Shown in pieces: positions 33,274-43,429 of a stretch of DNA of 64,000 nt. Under the pieces are notes generated by a model. The model made no database searches. It was not told the DNA's origin and saw only the letters and a program-made list of their open reading frames with translations. Position numbers and translations under genes: made by a program. Position 1 is the first letter of the stretch. Each line of letters starts with the position of its first letter. This DNA comes from Ipomoea triloba. Lineage: Eukaryota; Streptophyta; Magnoliopsida; Solanales; Convolvulaceae. The stretch covers positions 19,258,912-19,322,911 of the forward strand of contig NC_044924.1 of the NCBI RefSeq assembly GCF_003576645.1. The letters are read 5' to 3'.

Positions 33274-34098
33274 AGGACTGTTCGAATAAAAATTGGGGCC
33301 CTGTGCCATATATTAATTTGGGCCCTTTTTCGTGTAATTTCTATATATAAATAATAGTTGTTCAAAAAGTTGTATCAAAATATAAATATTGTATAAAAAA
33401 ATACATATAGAACTTTATTTAAAAAGTGACATGCATCGTGCACATTTAGACGCAAAATCATTAATCAAACTTTTGATATCAACTTCTTCCAAAAGCTCAT
33501 TTTTCAATGGAGATTAAAGCTAATCCATTGAGTCTCTCTTGCAACATACTTGATCGTAAGTAAGATTTTAACAATTTCAACTTTGAAAAAATCTTTTCTG
33601 CAGAGGCAATAGTAATCGGGATAGTGAATAATATTCGGTATGCAATAGTAGCATTTGGAAAACAACTCATCTGTTTCAAGAAGAAATGAACAATTAGTTG
33701 AGTTGCGATTTGCGATCTACGAAATTATCAAATTGTGAATTGAGAATTGTTGAATTGTCAAATTTCATTATGGTATTGCCATATTTTATAGGGTTGGGAA
33801 TTGAGACTTTGCTAATTGTCTAATTGAGATGTGGGATTATGATTTATGAAATATTATTGCAGAACGGAATTGGCAATTTTTTTTGGATTAGGATATATAT
33901 ATATAGGGTTTTTAAAACAATTGTCAATTTGGCTCAATTTCATCTTGTCACAAATTGGTCGAATCTTCATACATTTAGCCTAAATTTTTGTAAACTATAT
34001 ATACATATAAATATTATTTTTTTTAAAATATGGGGCCCCCAAAAATTGGGGGCCTTGTGCGGCCGCACATGTTAGACATGCTCAGATACGGCCCTGAC
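33274..34098 (-). mobile_element. degenerate hAT element
   Basis: The right end reads GGCCGCACATG...GATACGGCCCTG. The left has a weak CAGGACTG counterpart and a shared GGGGCCCTG/GGGGCCTTGTG subterminal word. It encloses the hAT dimerisation-domain remnant. Target duplications are not recognisable. Confidence 0.5.
33420..33700 (-). pseudogene. hAT transposase C-terminal dimerisation domain remnant
   Basis: The minus strand encodes IPITIASAEKIFSKLKLLKS and SMLQERLNGLALISIEK, the conserved core of the hAT C-terminal dimerisation domain (as in zinc-finger MYM type 1-like transposases). After a short break it continues with SLINDFASKCAR. No catalytic part or zinc finger remains. Confidence 0.85.
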
Positions 34099-34450
34099 CA
34101 CTATGGACCCTGGTGCATGTATATGTATCTTATGTTATGAATTTTTATGTCTTGTGTTATAAAATTCTGTATCTTAAGAATATGAATTCTGTACCTAAAA
34201 CAAATTAGTTATTGTGTCTTATGTAATGAATTTTTGTATCTTGTGTTGTGAAATTTTGTGCCTATGAACACAAGTTATGCACCTAAATCAAATTTGAAAA
34301 ATAAGTAAATATATAACATGTGTATGTGTCTTGTGTTGTGATTTTTTGTGTCTTGTGTTATGAAATTATGTACCTTACGAGTATGAATTTTGTACCTCAT
34401 CGTTTCGATCCAGGGTCCATAATGCTATGTGGACCCTGGTCCCCATGATA
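34099..34450. mobile_element. MITE-like inverted repeat with TGGACCCTGG ends
   Basis: CCACTATGGACCCTGGTGCA near 34099 is inverted as CCAGGGTCCATAATG near 34411, followed by a second GGACCCTGG at 34432. Inside, a roughly 80-bp unit (GTATCTTGTGTTGTGAAATT) is repeated in degenerate form. There is no coding capacity. Confidence 0.55.
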
Positions 34451-34599
34451 TAAATTGCCGGTATATATATATACTAACTAATATAAATAACTCTCTAATT
34501 ATTAGTTATTATATCCATAATATCAAGTCCCTAATTATATCAGATTCCTAGTCCAAAATGTTACATAGATTACATTTTTCACAATCAATGGAGATCATT

Positions 34600-35146
34600 T
34601 TACCAGTTCAACATGGTGATTAGATGAACACACATCACTATGTCTTCTTTGCAGCTCCTCTGGGCTCTAGTTCCTTTATTTGATACTGGTGACTCACTTA
34701 ATTGCTGATACATACCTAATGAAAAAAGGGGATTAGCCAAACTAAAATAAGAAACTAGGAACAATGAAAATCAATGGTGCAGTATAAGAAGCTTCATTGA
34801 TAAATGTAGGGGATAATGGGATATGAAAGCTTAGTTTCACCATGCTTTCCAAGCATAATTCTGATAAACCAACATACTCAATTGTAAAAGATACAAAGAT
34901 TTTATAGTTTAAAACCACTTGAAAGCAAGTAAATTCACAGTAAGCAATTATAAACAAGGCATAGCCGATACCTGTCAAATCTGATAGTACCCACACTTGA
35001 GTTGGAATATCATAAAGCTTCTTTGCTAGGGTCAATGAGGATCGCAAGGTCTCCCTAGCTTGTCCAGTACCATGAAGCTCAAGAGCTATATTCCCTAAGA
35101 CACTAAAATATTGTGAAACAAGTTGAAGATTCCCTAGCCAGTGATG
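34600..35146 (-). pseudogene. C-terminal fragment of a MAU2/SCC4-like cohesin-loading factor
   Basis: Two exons are supported. The first, 35146-34972, starts after an AG and reads HHWLGNLQLVSQYFSVLG... RSSLTLAKKLYDIPTQVWVL before a GT donor at 34971. The second, 34715-34600, follows an AG and joins in phase (…LTG|MYQQLSE) to a stop at 34602-34600, 37 codons later. These tetratricopeptide-like helices match the C-terminal part of plant MAU2 (SCC4), partner of SCC2 in loading cohesin. The last exon ends early and unlike the family tail. I see no upstream exons before the PPR gene begins at 35406, so this is probably a duplicated or TE-carried fragment. Confidence 0.7.
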
Positions 35147-35405
35147 CTAGTTTAACTCTGTGACAAGGTTAAAGCAAAGTGAGAAAGAAAAAGGAGTGGG
35201 GGAGGCTGTCTGTAATTAACAACAGGCCAAATTAAATTAGACAATAGATTTTTCCATTAATATATATACCTCGCTTCTTGTAGATTTTGCTGCCTCATAG
35301 AAAATTGGAGAATTATTGTCACTCGGGTAAGTTGCCAAAATGCAAGAAATTACTGCAGTCCTCATTACTCAACAAAGTCTGCTTACTCCTTGTTTCATTA
35401 CAGCC
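35147..35405. other. spacer between MAU2-like fragment and PPR gene stop
   Basis: Contains pyrimidine-rich and AT-rich sequence. A minus-strand open stretch at about 35373-35270 ends at a GT and could be an exon, but I cannot match it to MAU2 or anything else. It would otherwise be PPR 3' untranslated sequence. Confidence 0.35.
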
Positions 35406-37187
35406 TCATGCTTCTGAGTGAACTTTATAAGCAATTTCTGTCCAGCTAATACCAGGAATTCTGGAGTTCATTTTTTCTTTCACTAGCTCACGAATCACTG
35501 CTGCATCAGACCAATTCCTATCAGAGGCATAAGATTTTGACAAGAGAATATAGTTTACAGCATTGTTTGGCTCCATGAAGCACAATTTTTTTGCTGCCCA
35601 TTGAGATAATTCAATGTTTCCATGGATTTCAGAAGCACCAATAAAAGCCTTCAGAGCATGTGATTGAGATTCAAGTGGTATTGAGTTCAAAACAAAATTA
35701 GCATCATTCAGAAGGCCCACTCGTCCAAGAAGATCAATAAGGCAAGCATAATGTTCTGATGTTAGTAAAATATTGTGGTCAGTAATTGAAGTGAAGTATT
35801 TCAACCCTTCACTCAACAGTCCACCATGGCTACAGGCAGAAAGAACCTCAAGGAATGCAATTTTATCTGGCTTCAAGCCACAGGATAACATCTTTTCAAA
35901 AAGTTTTATAGCTTCTTCTGCAAAACCATGAAATGTATAAGCCCCAATAATTGAAGTCCAAGAAATAAGATCGGGAGTTCCAATTGAGTTGAAACATTTT
36001 AAAGCAGAAGCGATGCAGCCACACTTGGAATATGCATTTATCAGAGAGTTGGCAATCGATAAAGAACTTGAAAACACACATTTTATTGCATTAGCATGAA
36101 CTTGAACAACTTCACTTGCCATGGATAGGTTGCCACATGAACTTAGTACACTGGCCAAAGTCAATTCATCAGGACAAAAATCTTCTCTGAGCATTTCCTT
36201 AAGAAGTTTGATAGCCTCCTTTCCATCTCCATCTCGTCCATAGCCCAAAATCATTGTGGTCCAAGAAACAACATTTCTGGAGGCCATCCCACCAAAAGCC
36301 TTGCGGGCATCAACTGTATTTTCATTCTTCACATACATGTCAATGATGGCACTTCCAACCACAACATCCATATCAAAGCAAAGTTTAAACACAAGTCCAT
36401 GAATCTGCCGGCCCAATTCATGGTACACCAATTTAGCACAGCAATTTAGTAAACTAGCAAATGTAAACAAGTCGGCCTTGAACCGATTCAATAACATCAA
36501 GGCATATATCTGAAAAGCTTCTTCTCCCAAACCATTTGACACATAGCAAGAAACCATGGCATTCCACAAAACCAAATCTCTCATCTTAGCACCCTCAAAA
36601 ACAAGCTTTGCATCCCCAACCAATTCAAATTTCCCATAAAAACCAATAAGAGCACAATTAATAAAGCAATCTTTACAAAAACCCAACTTCACAACTAGAC
36701 AGTGCAATCCCCTGCCCGCCTCAAAACCACCAGTTACCTCACCGCAGATACGAAACAGCCCAGAATAGGTAATGCGATCAGGAGGCACTGATTCCATCAT
36801 CATTCTCTTGAAATATCGAAACCCGAAATCGAAATTTAACATAAAGCTCCCAGTAGAGTCGGCTAAGCCACAAATCAAGGTGTTCCAAGTCACAACATTT
36901 CTCATCCACATTTCATCGAACAACTTACAGGCATAAAAAAACTCATTGCATTTAACGTAGACGTGTAAGAGTTGATTGGCGAGTGAGAGCACATTGGCAA
37001 AGCCAAGCTTGATGATATGTGCATGGAAATGGTTGGCTTCATTGAAAAGACGGTGATTTGCTGAGGTTTTGAGGGCCGCAGAAATGAAGGGGAGAGTGGT
37101 CAATTGTTGATTATGAGCAGCGGGTGTTATAAGTGACAACTGTCTTTTCACATTGATTGCTAAACATTTGTTACGTATGCAATGCAT
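35406..37187 (-). CDS. PLS-class pentatricopeptide repeat (PPR) protein
   Basis: An intact intronless ORF of 593 residues. After a Ser/Thr/Arg-containing N-terminus that could be an organelle targeting peptide (MHCIRNKCLAINVKRQLSL), repeated PPR helical pairs run from about 50 to 510. Examples are NVVTWNTLICGLAD, DLVLWNAMVSCYVSNGLGEE, NVVSWTTMILGYGRDGDGKE, DLISWTSIIGAYTFHGFAEE and the spacer CGLKPDKIAFLEVLSACSHGG. The C-terminus has E/E+-type motifs (SHALKAFIGASEIHGN, NYILLSKSYASDRNW, PGISWTEI) without a DYW deaminase domain. Such proteins bind organellar RNA and recruit editing or processing factors, probably in the mitochondrion. It resembles the At2g46050 group, by memory only. This is the only clearly intact host gene here; a copia LTR begins about 100 bp upstream of its start codon. 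Confidence 0.92.
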   Translation of the reverse strand: MHCIRNKCLAINVKRQLSLITPAAHNQQLTTLPFISAALKTSANHRLFNEANHFHAHIIKLGFANVLSLANQLLHVYVKCNEFFYACKLFDEMWMRNVVTWNTLICGLADSTGSFMLNFDFGFRYFKRMMMESVPPDRITYSGLFRICGEVTGGFEAGRGLHCLVVKLGFCKDCFINCALIGFYGKFELVGDAKLVFEGAKMRDLVLWNAMVSCYVSNGLGEEAFQIYALMLLNRFKADLFTFASLLNCCAKLVYHELGRQIHGLVFKLCFDMDVVVGSAIIDMYVKNENTVDARKAFGGMASRNVVSWTTMILGYGRDGDGKEAIKLLKEMLREDFCPDELTLASVLSSCGNLSMASEVVQVHANAIKCVFSSSLSIANSLINAYSKCGCIASALKCFNSIGTPDLISWTSIIGAYTFHGFAEEAIKLFEKMLSCGLKPDKIAFLEVLSACSHGGLLSEGLKYFTSITDHNILLTSEHYACLIDLLGRVGLLNDANFVLNSIPLESQSHALKAFIGASEIHGNIELSQWAAKKLCFMEPNNAVNYILLSKSYASDRNWSDAAVIRELVKEKMNSRIPGISWTEIAYKVHSEA

Positions 37188-37285
37188 GGATGGATGGGTG
37201 AGTTCTGGCTGCTACCATTAAGCGGTCAAGGTTGTTGGTGGTGGATCCGCAGAAATCCTAGTCGTGTGCGGATTACAATTCAACC

Positions 37286-37372
37286 TATTGGGGAATAGAC
37301 ACACTTTGGTTGGTAAAAAGAGAAGTCTTAAAGGACTTTTCTATCCTTTCCCATTATGGTTTGTTATAACTA
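37286..37372 (+). repeat. copia-3 5' LTR fragment
   Basis: ATTGGGGAATAGACACACTT and the following 80 bp match the start of the LTR at 46243 (shared GTCTTAAAGGACTTTTCT and ATTATGGTTTGTTATAAC). The match breaks at 37373, where the GC-rich element begins. Confidence 0.8.
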
Positions 37373-37525
37373 GGGATGCCAACGGGGCGGGGCGGGACGG
37401 GGAGCCGTCCCCAAAACTCCGACCCCGTCCCCGTCCCCGTCCCCGACGGGGAATTGGAAATAGCCTCCATTCCCGTCTCCGCGGAGAATTAGACGGGGAT
37501 GAAGATTCCTCGTCCCCGATTAACT
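37373..37525 (+). mobile_element. GC-rich hAT-like element, left part
   Basis: Begins TAGGGATGCCAACGGGGCG and continues with dense CCCCGTCCCCG/GACGGGG repeats. A complementary GC-rich segment sits at 43250-43412, beyond the SIRE-like element. The pair looks like the two ends of one non-autonomous element split by that insertion. The ends are only loosely inverted. Confidence 0.5.
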
Positions 37526-37601
37526 TTTAATTAAAATCTTAAATTAGTATAATTTTTAAATAAAAAAAAAACTAAAAACTTAAGTCTTAACTTAAAAATT
37601 T

Positions 37602-37655
<54 letters not shown>

Positions 37656-38016
37656 TTTTTATTCAAATGTGGTCGCACCCTTACGTGCGGTCGTGCGGTT
37701 TACACCATTCAATGTTAAGAAATGCACCACTCAATGTTACGAAATACACCACTCAATAACATTGAGTGGTGTATTTCTTAAACTAAGCAATGTATATAAA
37801 CTGTTTAAAAAAAAAAAGTAATGTATATAAACTAATTAAGTAATACAGTGGCATTAGAAAGTAAGTAATGCCACTGTAGTAATGTATATAAACAAAGTAT
37901 ATATAAACTAAGTATGTATAAACTACGTAATACAGTGGCATTATAAACTAAGTAATGCCGTTGTAATGTATATAAACAAAGTATATATAAACTAAGTAAT
38001 ACAGTGACATTATATA
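37526..38016. repeat. AT-rich repeats and a perfect-hairpin MITE core
   Basis: A (TA)n run at 37608-37651. A near-perfect hairpin follows: GAAATACACCACTCAAT at 37740 with ATTGAGTGGTGTATTTC at 37762. Degenerate repeats then lead up to the SIRE-like insertion, with words GTATATAAACTAAGTAATAC and CAGTGGCATTA recurring. Confidence 0.75.
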
Positions 38017-38817
38017 TGAAAGATTGTGAATCTTGAATGCAGGTGATATCGTACTTGGTTCCTACTTTGTTTTTAAAACAAATTAATCAACTGTATTTAT
38101 TACTGTATTAGAAACATAATAAATAGCAAAAACACAGCAGGAAATATAAATGAAACCAAGATATGTTCACGCAGTTCGGAGCACTTCTCCTACGTCTGCG
38201 GGGCCACACAAAGGTGAAACCCAACTCCACTACATGATCAAAGATGTTACAAGGTTCACCAGATATCCATCCACAATGATGGCCTAATCTTTTACACCTA
38301 CAAACATCACCATCTCATGAGTTGGTAATGTGTCAACTTCTTCACCTTTCCCGGGCCAATCAACAAGTCTTCCACTTGATGTAGTAAACAGAACAACAAC
38401 ACAAAACTAGTCTAAGAAGCCATATTACAATGATCTCGAGTCTGTATTACTGTAACAGCCTATACAGAGTAAAACAGTAGGCTAAAGCTAATACAGCAGA
38501 GCTTAATATTAAAACAGCAGGAAACTTGGCGATCTTTTGTACGAAATCAGCTCATGAAACTCTGAAACCTCAGCTCTATTTATACTTGAACTCCTGAGTT
38601 CCTTCCCTGTATTTGATCTCCTCAAATCAAGGTAACTCACTCAGTTACATCCTGCCTTGATTTATTCATCTCTGACATATTTTGTTTGAATAAATATAAA
38701 CCCCTCATCCCATGCAAACCAACAGCTCTAAAAACTATACCTTAGGCATAATTAATTAGACCACTTAATTAACAAATAAATTGCCAATTAAAAAACTATA
38801 CATTAATTTCCCTAACA
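38017..38817 (-). repeat. SIRE-like 3' LTR
   Basis: 801 bp, TGAAAGATTG...CCCTAACA. Adjacent on the inside, the minus strand has the purine tract CCAAGGGGAGA (38818-38830). It contains GCAGTTCGGAGCACTTCTCC and CTACGTCTGCGGGG, also seen in diverged form in the LTR at 44831. Confidence 0.88.
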
Positions 38818-39496
38818 ATCTCCCCTTGGGCAATTATTTGTCAAAACTAAACACATACATTCTTAAGGCACGAAATAAATAATAATCAATCAAAAGTTAT
38901 AATTTCATTAAGATGTGCCCTAAGATATGTTGTGTTAACATGCAAAGCAATTACAAGCAAGAAATTAATTATGCCAAAACTAAGATATTTGCATGAGACA
39001 CCAATTAAGAGCCAATCAACCAATAATTGAAGAGAAATATTGCAATTGTAAAATATCACCACATTATTGAGCTTTGCATGCTCTCCCTCAACAACTACTC
39101 CCCCTTTTTGCCATAATTGACAAAGGGTTGTAACTGATCATCTAGTAGGAGCAGAATCCACATCATCAGTTTCAAAGGACTGTAATAGCTTCTTATCTTC
39201 CAACAACATCTTCTCCATTTGTGCAACAGTAGACTTACAATCCTAGGTATCAGATGATGGGCCTGAATAGACCGCAAGATTTGTAGGAGGAATTTTTGAC
39301 ACAGCCGCACTAAGCGTAGCAGCTTGGGAATTAGAGCAGGAAACTTTTGATAATCCAATATTTGAGGTAGCAGCCTTTGGAATTAGAACCACTGGATTGT
39401 CAATTGAAATAGCACAATTTGTAATCTCATGTTTCGATAAATTAGAACTTCCAGATGGTGCAATTTGCATGAGATCAGACGGTGCGGCGGTGGAGT
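38818..39496. other. SIRE-like internal non-coding segment next to the 3' LTR
   Basis: The first 250 bp are AT-rich; 39100-39490 has a diverged coding look on the minus strand (frames with Ser/Ala/Ile runs) but is broken by stops. No pol motif is visible. Confidence 0.4.
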
Positions 39497-40186
39497 TCAC
39501 ATCCTGGACAGCAGGTTGCGGCGCATTGGACATGGCAGTTTGCGCAGCTGCTTCGCGCTCATGCTCTGTGCGGCGGAAGCTTTCGGCGGTAGAGCACCTG
39601 TTGCGACATGCGGCAGCGGTGGCATGGCAATGGAGGCCGATGCAGTGAGGTAGGTCGGAGGCGCAGTTACGACAGTCTGGGCAGCAGTGACGAGAACGGG
39701 GTTCTCGGTTTCAGCAGCGGAGAGCACGCCATCTTCAGGTAGATTCCAAGGAACTTCGGAGCAATTTTTTGCCAAGACTAAGAGCAATCTTGATTCTTTC
39801 ACTGTTAAATCATCTGTCAAAGAGGGATTGAGAGCAAAGGTGTGAGCAATTTTAGCACAATCGGACGGATTAAAATTGGAGATTCCTTGAACGATTTTTC
39901 GGGCTAAGATCAGTCGATCCTCAGAAGTGGAAAAAGTTGTGAAAGGATTTTGTGTAGCCATGAGGAACTGAGAAAACAATCGGCTAAGCAATTCTGAGAA
40001 GAAAAACGCAGGTAGAATTTTTGAGATCAAATATTCTGAAATAGAATAGTATTTTGAATATAAGAGGGAGAGAGAAATCTCAAATAAACTAGGAATCTCG
40101 GTTTGAGTAGAATTTTTGAAAATACCAGAAAAGAAAATAAGAGATTTAGGAAGTATAAAACTAATCTGATAAGATGTCTGAGACAC
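39497..40186 (-). CDS. SIRE-like element accessory ORF, unknown function
   Basis: A 229-residue ORF; the better start may be Met 39961 (MATQNPFTTFSTSEDRLILA), since the first 75 residues are atypical Phe/Ser/Tyr-rich sequence. From there it reads as a compact, mostly helical N-terminal part (IVQGISNFNPSDCAKIAHTF, LLLVLAKNCSEVPWNLPEDG) and an Ala/Thr/Pro-rich tail. It follows gag at the place where pol is expected. I cannot assign it; SIRE-type elements are known to carry extra ORFs, but those lie after pol. Confidence 0.45.
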   Translation of the reverse strand: MSQTSYQISFILPKSLIFFSGIFKNSTQTEIPSLFEISLSLLYSKYYSISEYLISKILPAFFFSELLSRLFSQFLMATQNPFTTFSTSEDRLILARKIVQGISNFNPSDCAKIAHTFALNPSLTDDLTVKESRLLLVLAKNCSEVPWNLPEDGVLSAAETENPVLVTAAQTVVTAPPTYLTASASIAMPPLPHVATGALPPKASAAQSMSAKQLRKLPCPMRRNLLSRM

Positions 40187-40334
40187 TGAAACACTGAGAA
40201 AAATTAATTAGTGTATCACAATTAATAAAATATCAGACACATTAAAACAAAAAAAAAACGAATATAAAAAAATTAATTCATATGAAATTTAAAAAAAAAT
40301 TACCTGTAAGACCCAAATGCACTAGAATAATTAA

Positions 40335-42289
40335 TTAAATTTTGCAGATCCCGAGGGCAGCCCGAAGAGTTTCAAACCGAGCATTGTCTAAAGGTAATCT
40401 GCTAAATTTTTCTCCGTAGGCACATGTTCTAGGGTAATTTCTTTCTCGTCCTGTACTTTTAGTATGAAACGAAACATGACAAACAAGGTTAGTTTTCTTG
40501 ACACAAATTTGTTTGGTGAAGGGAGTAATAAACTTGTTGTAGTATTTTTCAGCCCTTTGATCCTTATAGAAATAGTAGCATTCCCGTCTGGTGTGGCCAC
40601 GCATTCTGCAATAATGACAGATAGGGTTATATCTCATGTGATGAAAGTTTGGATGCAATACATTACCATAGCCTCGTCTAGTTGTACTAGATTTTGACAA
40701 AACACGATGTGATTCGGATTCTGTAACACGACGTTGTGGAGTTGAGCTTGATTCAGGCGTGTTATGAACTGGTTCAGAACCTTTAACAAAAATAGTATCT
40801 TTGTTCTTGCCACCGGTGAAGCTAAGCCCAAATTTGGTAGAAGTTTGTCTTCCTGAATCAAGTATTTCATCAACTGTAGATGTGGTGTCCATCATCTTGA
40901 TTCGCGGTTTGAGAGTGTCCAGCTCCTGTTGTAGCTTTTCCTCACGTTCAAGACTAGCCTTCAGAAGGGTTTCTTTTTCAGCAGCTTGATTTTTGTACAC
41001 TTTTCTTGCATTTTCTAATACACCAATTTGACTAGACAAAGAGTGATGAACTTTAAGTAAAACCTCCCATCTGGAGTACAATTTTTTGTATTCTAATTCA
41101 TAAGACATTGGAGGTAACTCGCGATCTTCAGCTGAAATATATTCTCCACTATCTGAACCAGCAAGCTCTTCTGCGTCAGGATCAACGTCAACTATTGCGG
41201 TGAAGGCCACATAATTACCAGAAATTTCGTCAGAATCTGACCCAGCAGCTTCTGATTCAGGTTCATCATCGCTCCAGGTTAGGGCCGTCATGGACTTCTT
41301 TCTTCGTAAGTATGTTGCACAGTCGGCCTAAACATGTCCAAATCCTACGCATTCATAGCATCGGATGCCCTTGTTCACTTTGTCTTTAGGTTTAACAGTA
41401 CGTGATCCAGATGATCTTGAAGTTGATCCGCCAGATTTTCCACACCTTTTGAGCTACTTGAGTTGACCCCTTTCTGATTTTGTACCCTAGCATTTTGTAT
41501 GTAATTCTTTTGCTTAACCTGTTTCAAAATTTTAGAAAAATGTTTAGATAATAAACCAACAAGATCATCAGAAAGCTCATCTGTATCAGCCAAGTCGAAG
41601 TCTTGTCCTTCAGCGTTGAATGCAACAGATTTCTCTTTCTTTGTATGATCAGTCAGGATCTCCATTTCGTAGGTCTTAAGACTTCCCATCAATGCTGCAA
41701 GGGTTTTATCTTCCCAACCGAAGTTTTCCTAGATAGCGGTCACCTTCATTCGAAAACGCGGTGGTAGAGAACGCAAGACTTTCTTGACCAGTTTTTGTTG
41801 GGGAAATGGCTCGCCTAGCACAGCCGCTCGATTTGCCAGTTCTTGAACACGTTCGTTGAAGCTTACAATATTTTCGTTTTCATTCATCCTTAGATCTTCA
41901 AAGTCTGAATGAACCAGCTGTAACTTTGATTGTCTTACCGAATCAATACCTTCATATGTAGTTTCCAATATTTCCCACGCGACTTTTGCAGAATCACAAC
42001 CTGCAACTAAAGTAAATTGGGTTTCATGCATTAGTAAATAAATCGTATCTAAAGCTTTATTATTATATCCGGCAAGGGTCCTTTCAGCTGCATCCCATTC
42101 AACTTCTGGTTTGAGCACTTTAGGATCATTTGCTGTTTGACCCGCTTTTGTGGGATGTTCCTAACTAGTTAGGACAACTGTCCAGATCCGATCGCCTTGA
42201 GCTCTTAGATGCATTCTTGTCCGAGCTTTCCAGTAAGGGTAGTTGTCACTTGTTAACTCGGGAGGAGTTTTATGCCTACCCATCCTGAC
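40335..42289 (-). pseudogene. SIRE-like gag with stops
   Basis: Minus-strand reading starts near 42289 (GRHKTPPELTSDNYPYWKAR). It goes through a UBN2-type domain (41729-42118: EWDAAERTLAGYNNKALDTI, SKLQLVHSDFEDLRM, QKLVKKVLRSLPPRFRMK), then knuckle 1 CYECVGFGHV*ADC with a stop inside. An acidic stretch, a coiled coil (LEREEKLQQELDTLKPRI) and knuckle 2 CHYCRMRGHTRREC follow. Stops at about 42163 and 41328 and a break near 41375-41450 disable it. The product would be the particle protein. Confidence 0.78.
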
Positions 42290-42421
42290 ACACTTAACAC
42301 ACAGTGAGAACGTTCAAAAACAAATAAGCTAAAACAAAGAAAACACACGAAAGATGTGACAACTTGAGTTCAAGAAACACAAAACACCCAGATCGCTGGA
42401 CGAATAAATTAAGTCCCCAGG

Positions 42422-42434
42422 CTCTGATACCAAT
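42422..42434 (-). promoter_or_regulatory. SIRE-like primer-binding site, initiator Met tRNA type
   Basis: The minus strand reads ATTGGTATCAGAG directly inside the 5' LTR. Confidence 0.87.
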
Positions 42435-43233
42435 TGAAAGATTGTAAATCTTGAATGCATGAGATATCCTACTTGGTTCCTACTTTGTTTTTAAAACAAA
42501 TTAATCAATTGTATTTATTACTGTATTAGAAACATAATAAATAGCAAAAATAGAGCAGGACATATAAATGAAACCAAGATATGTTCACGCAGTTCAGAGC
42601 ACTTCTCCTACGTCTGCGGGGCCACACAAAGGTGAAACCCAACTCTACTAGATGATCAAAGATGTTACAAGGTTCACCAGATATCCATCCACAATGATGG
42701 CCTAATCTTTTACACCTACAAACATCACCATCTCATGAGTTGGTAGTGTGTCAACTTCTTCACCTTTCCCGGGCCAATCAACATGTCTTCCACTTGATGT
42801 AGTAAACAGAACAAGAACACAAAACTAGTCTAAGAAGCCATATTACAATGATCTTGAGTTTGTATTACTGTAACAGACTATACATAGTAAAACAGTAGGC
42901 TAAAGCTAATACAGCAGAGCTTAATATTAAAACAGCAGGAAACTTGGCGATCTTTTGTACGAAATCAGCTCATGAAACTCTGAAACCTCAGCTCTATTTA
43001 TACTTGAACTCTTAAGCTCCTTCCTTGTATTTGATCTCCTTAAATCAAGGTAACTCACTCAATTACATCTTGCCTTGATTTACTCATCTCTGACATATTT
43101 TGTTTGAATAAATATAAACCACTTATCCCATGCAAACCAATAGCTCTAAAATATACCTTAGGCATAAGTAATTAGACCACTTAATTAACAAATAAATTGC
43201 CAATTAAAAAACTATACATTAATTTCCTTAACA
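42435..43233 (-). repeat. SIRE-like 5' LTR
   Basis: 799 bp matching 38017-38817 with scattered substitutions. Confidence 0.88.
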
Positions 43234-43249
43234 ATATATATATATTAAT

Positions 43250-43412
43250 TATAATTCGGGGACGGGGCTGGGCAGGGAGGGGCATCCCTGTCCCCAACCG
43301 GGAATTACATGTATTCCCCATCCCCGACTCCGTTCTCCGAAAAATTTCTCCATCCCCGTCCCCGTCGGGGCGGGGATCGGGGATTCCCGTCGGGGACGTG
43401 GCAAATTGCCAT
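43250..43412 (-). mobile_element. GC-rich hAT-like element, right part
   Basis: CGGGGACGGGGC and CCCCGTCCCCGTCGGGGCG repeats, complementary in style to 37373-37525 and ending CGGGGACGTGGCAAATTGCCA. Beyond it copia-3 coding sequence starts. Confidence 0.5.
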
Positions 43413-43429
43413 ATTTGTCTCCTTCGATC

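Larger units (their letters stand above)
38017..43233 (-). mobile_element. non-autonomous SIRE/Maximus-like copia element
   Basis: LTRs at 38017-38817 and 42435-43233 (about 800 bp, a few percent different) with exact target duplication ATATA (38012-38016 and 43234-43238). The initiator-Met primer site at 42422-42434 sets minus orientation. The internal region has a long gag with two zinc knuckles and a coiled coil, plus one unrelated ORF, but no protease, integrase or RT. A large coiled-coil gag is a SIRE/Maximus-type trait. The gag contains several stops. Confidence 0.82.

Noticed and set aside
33126..33365. ORFs with GTGTGTLWVPVRF and similar
   Set aside because: They are readings of GGTTCC/GGAACC palindromic repeats in a MITE; both strands read open for the same reason.
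35270..35373. Possible further exon of the MAU2-like fragment
   Set aside because: It is open and ends at a GT, but its translation does not resemble the MAU2 segment expected there.
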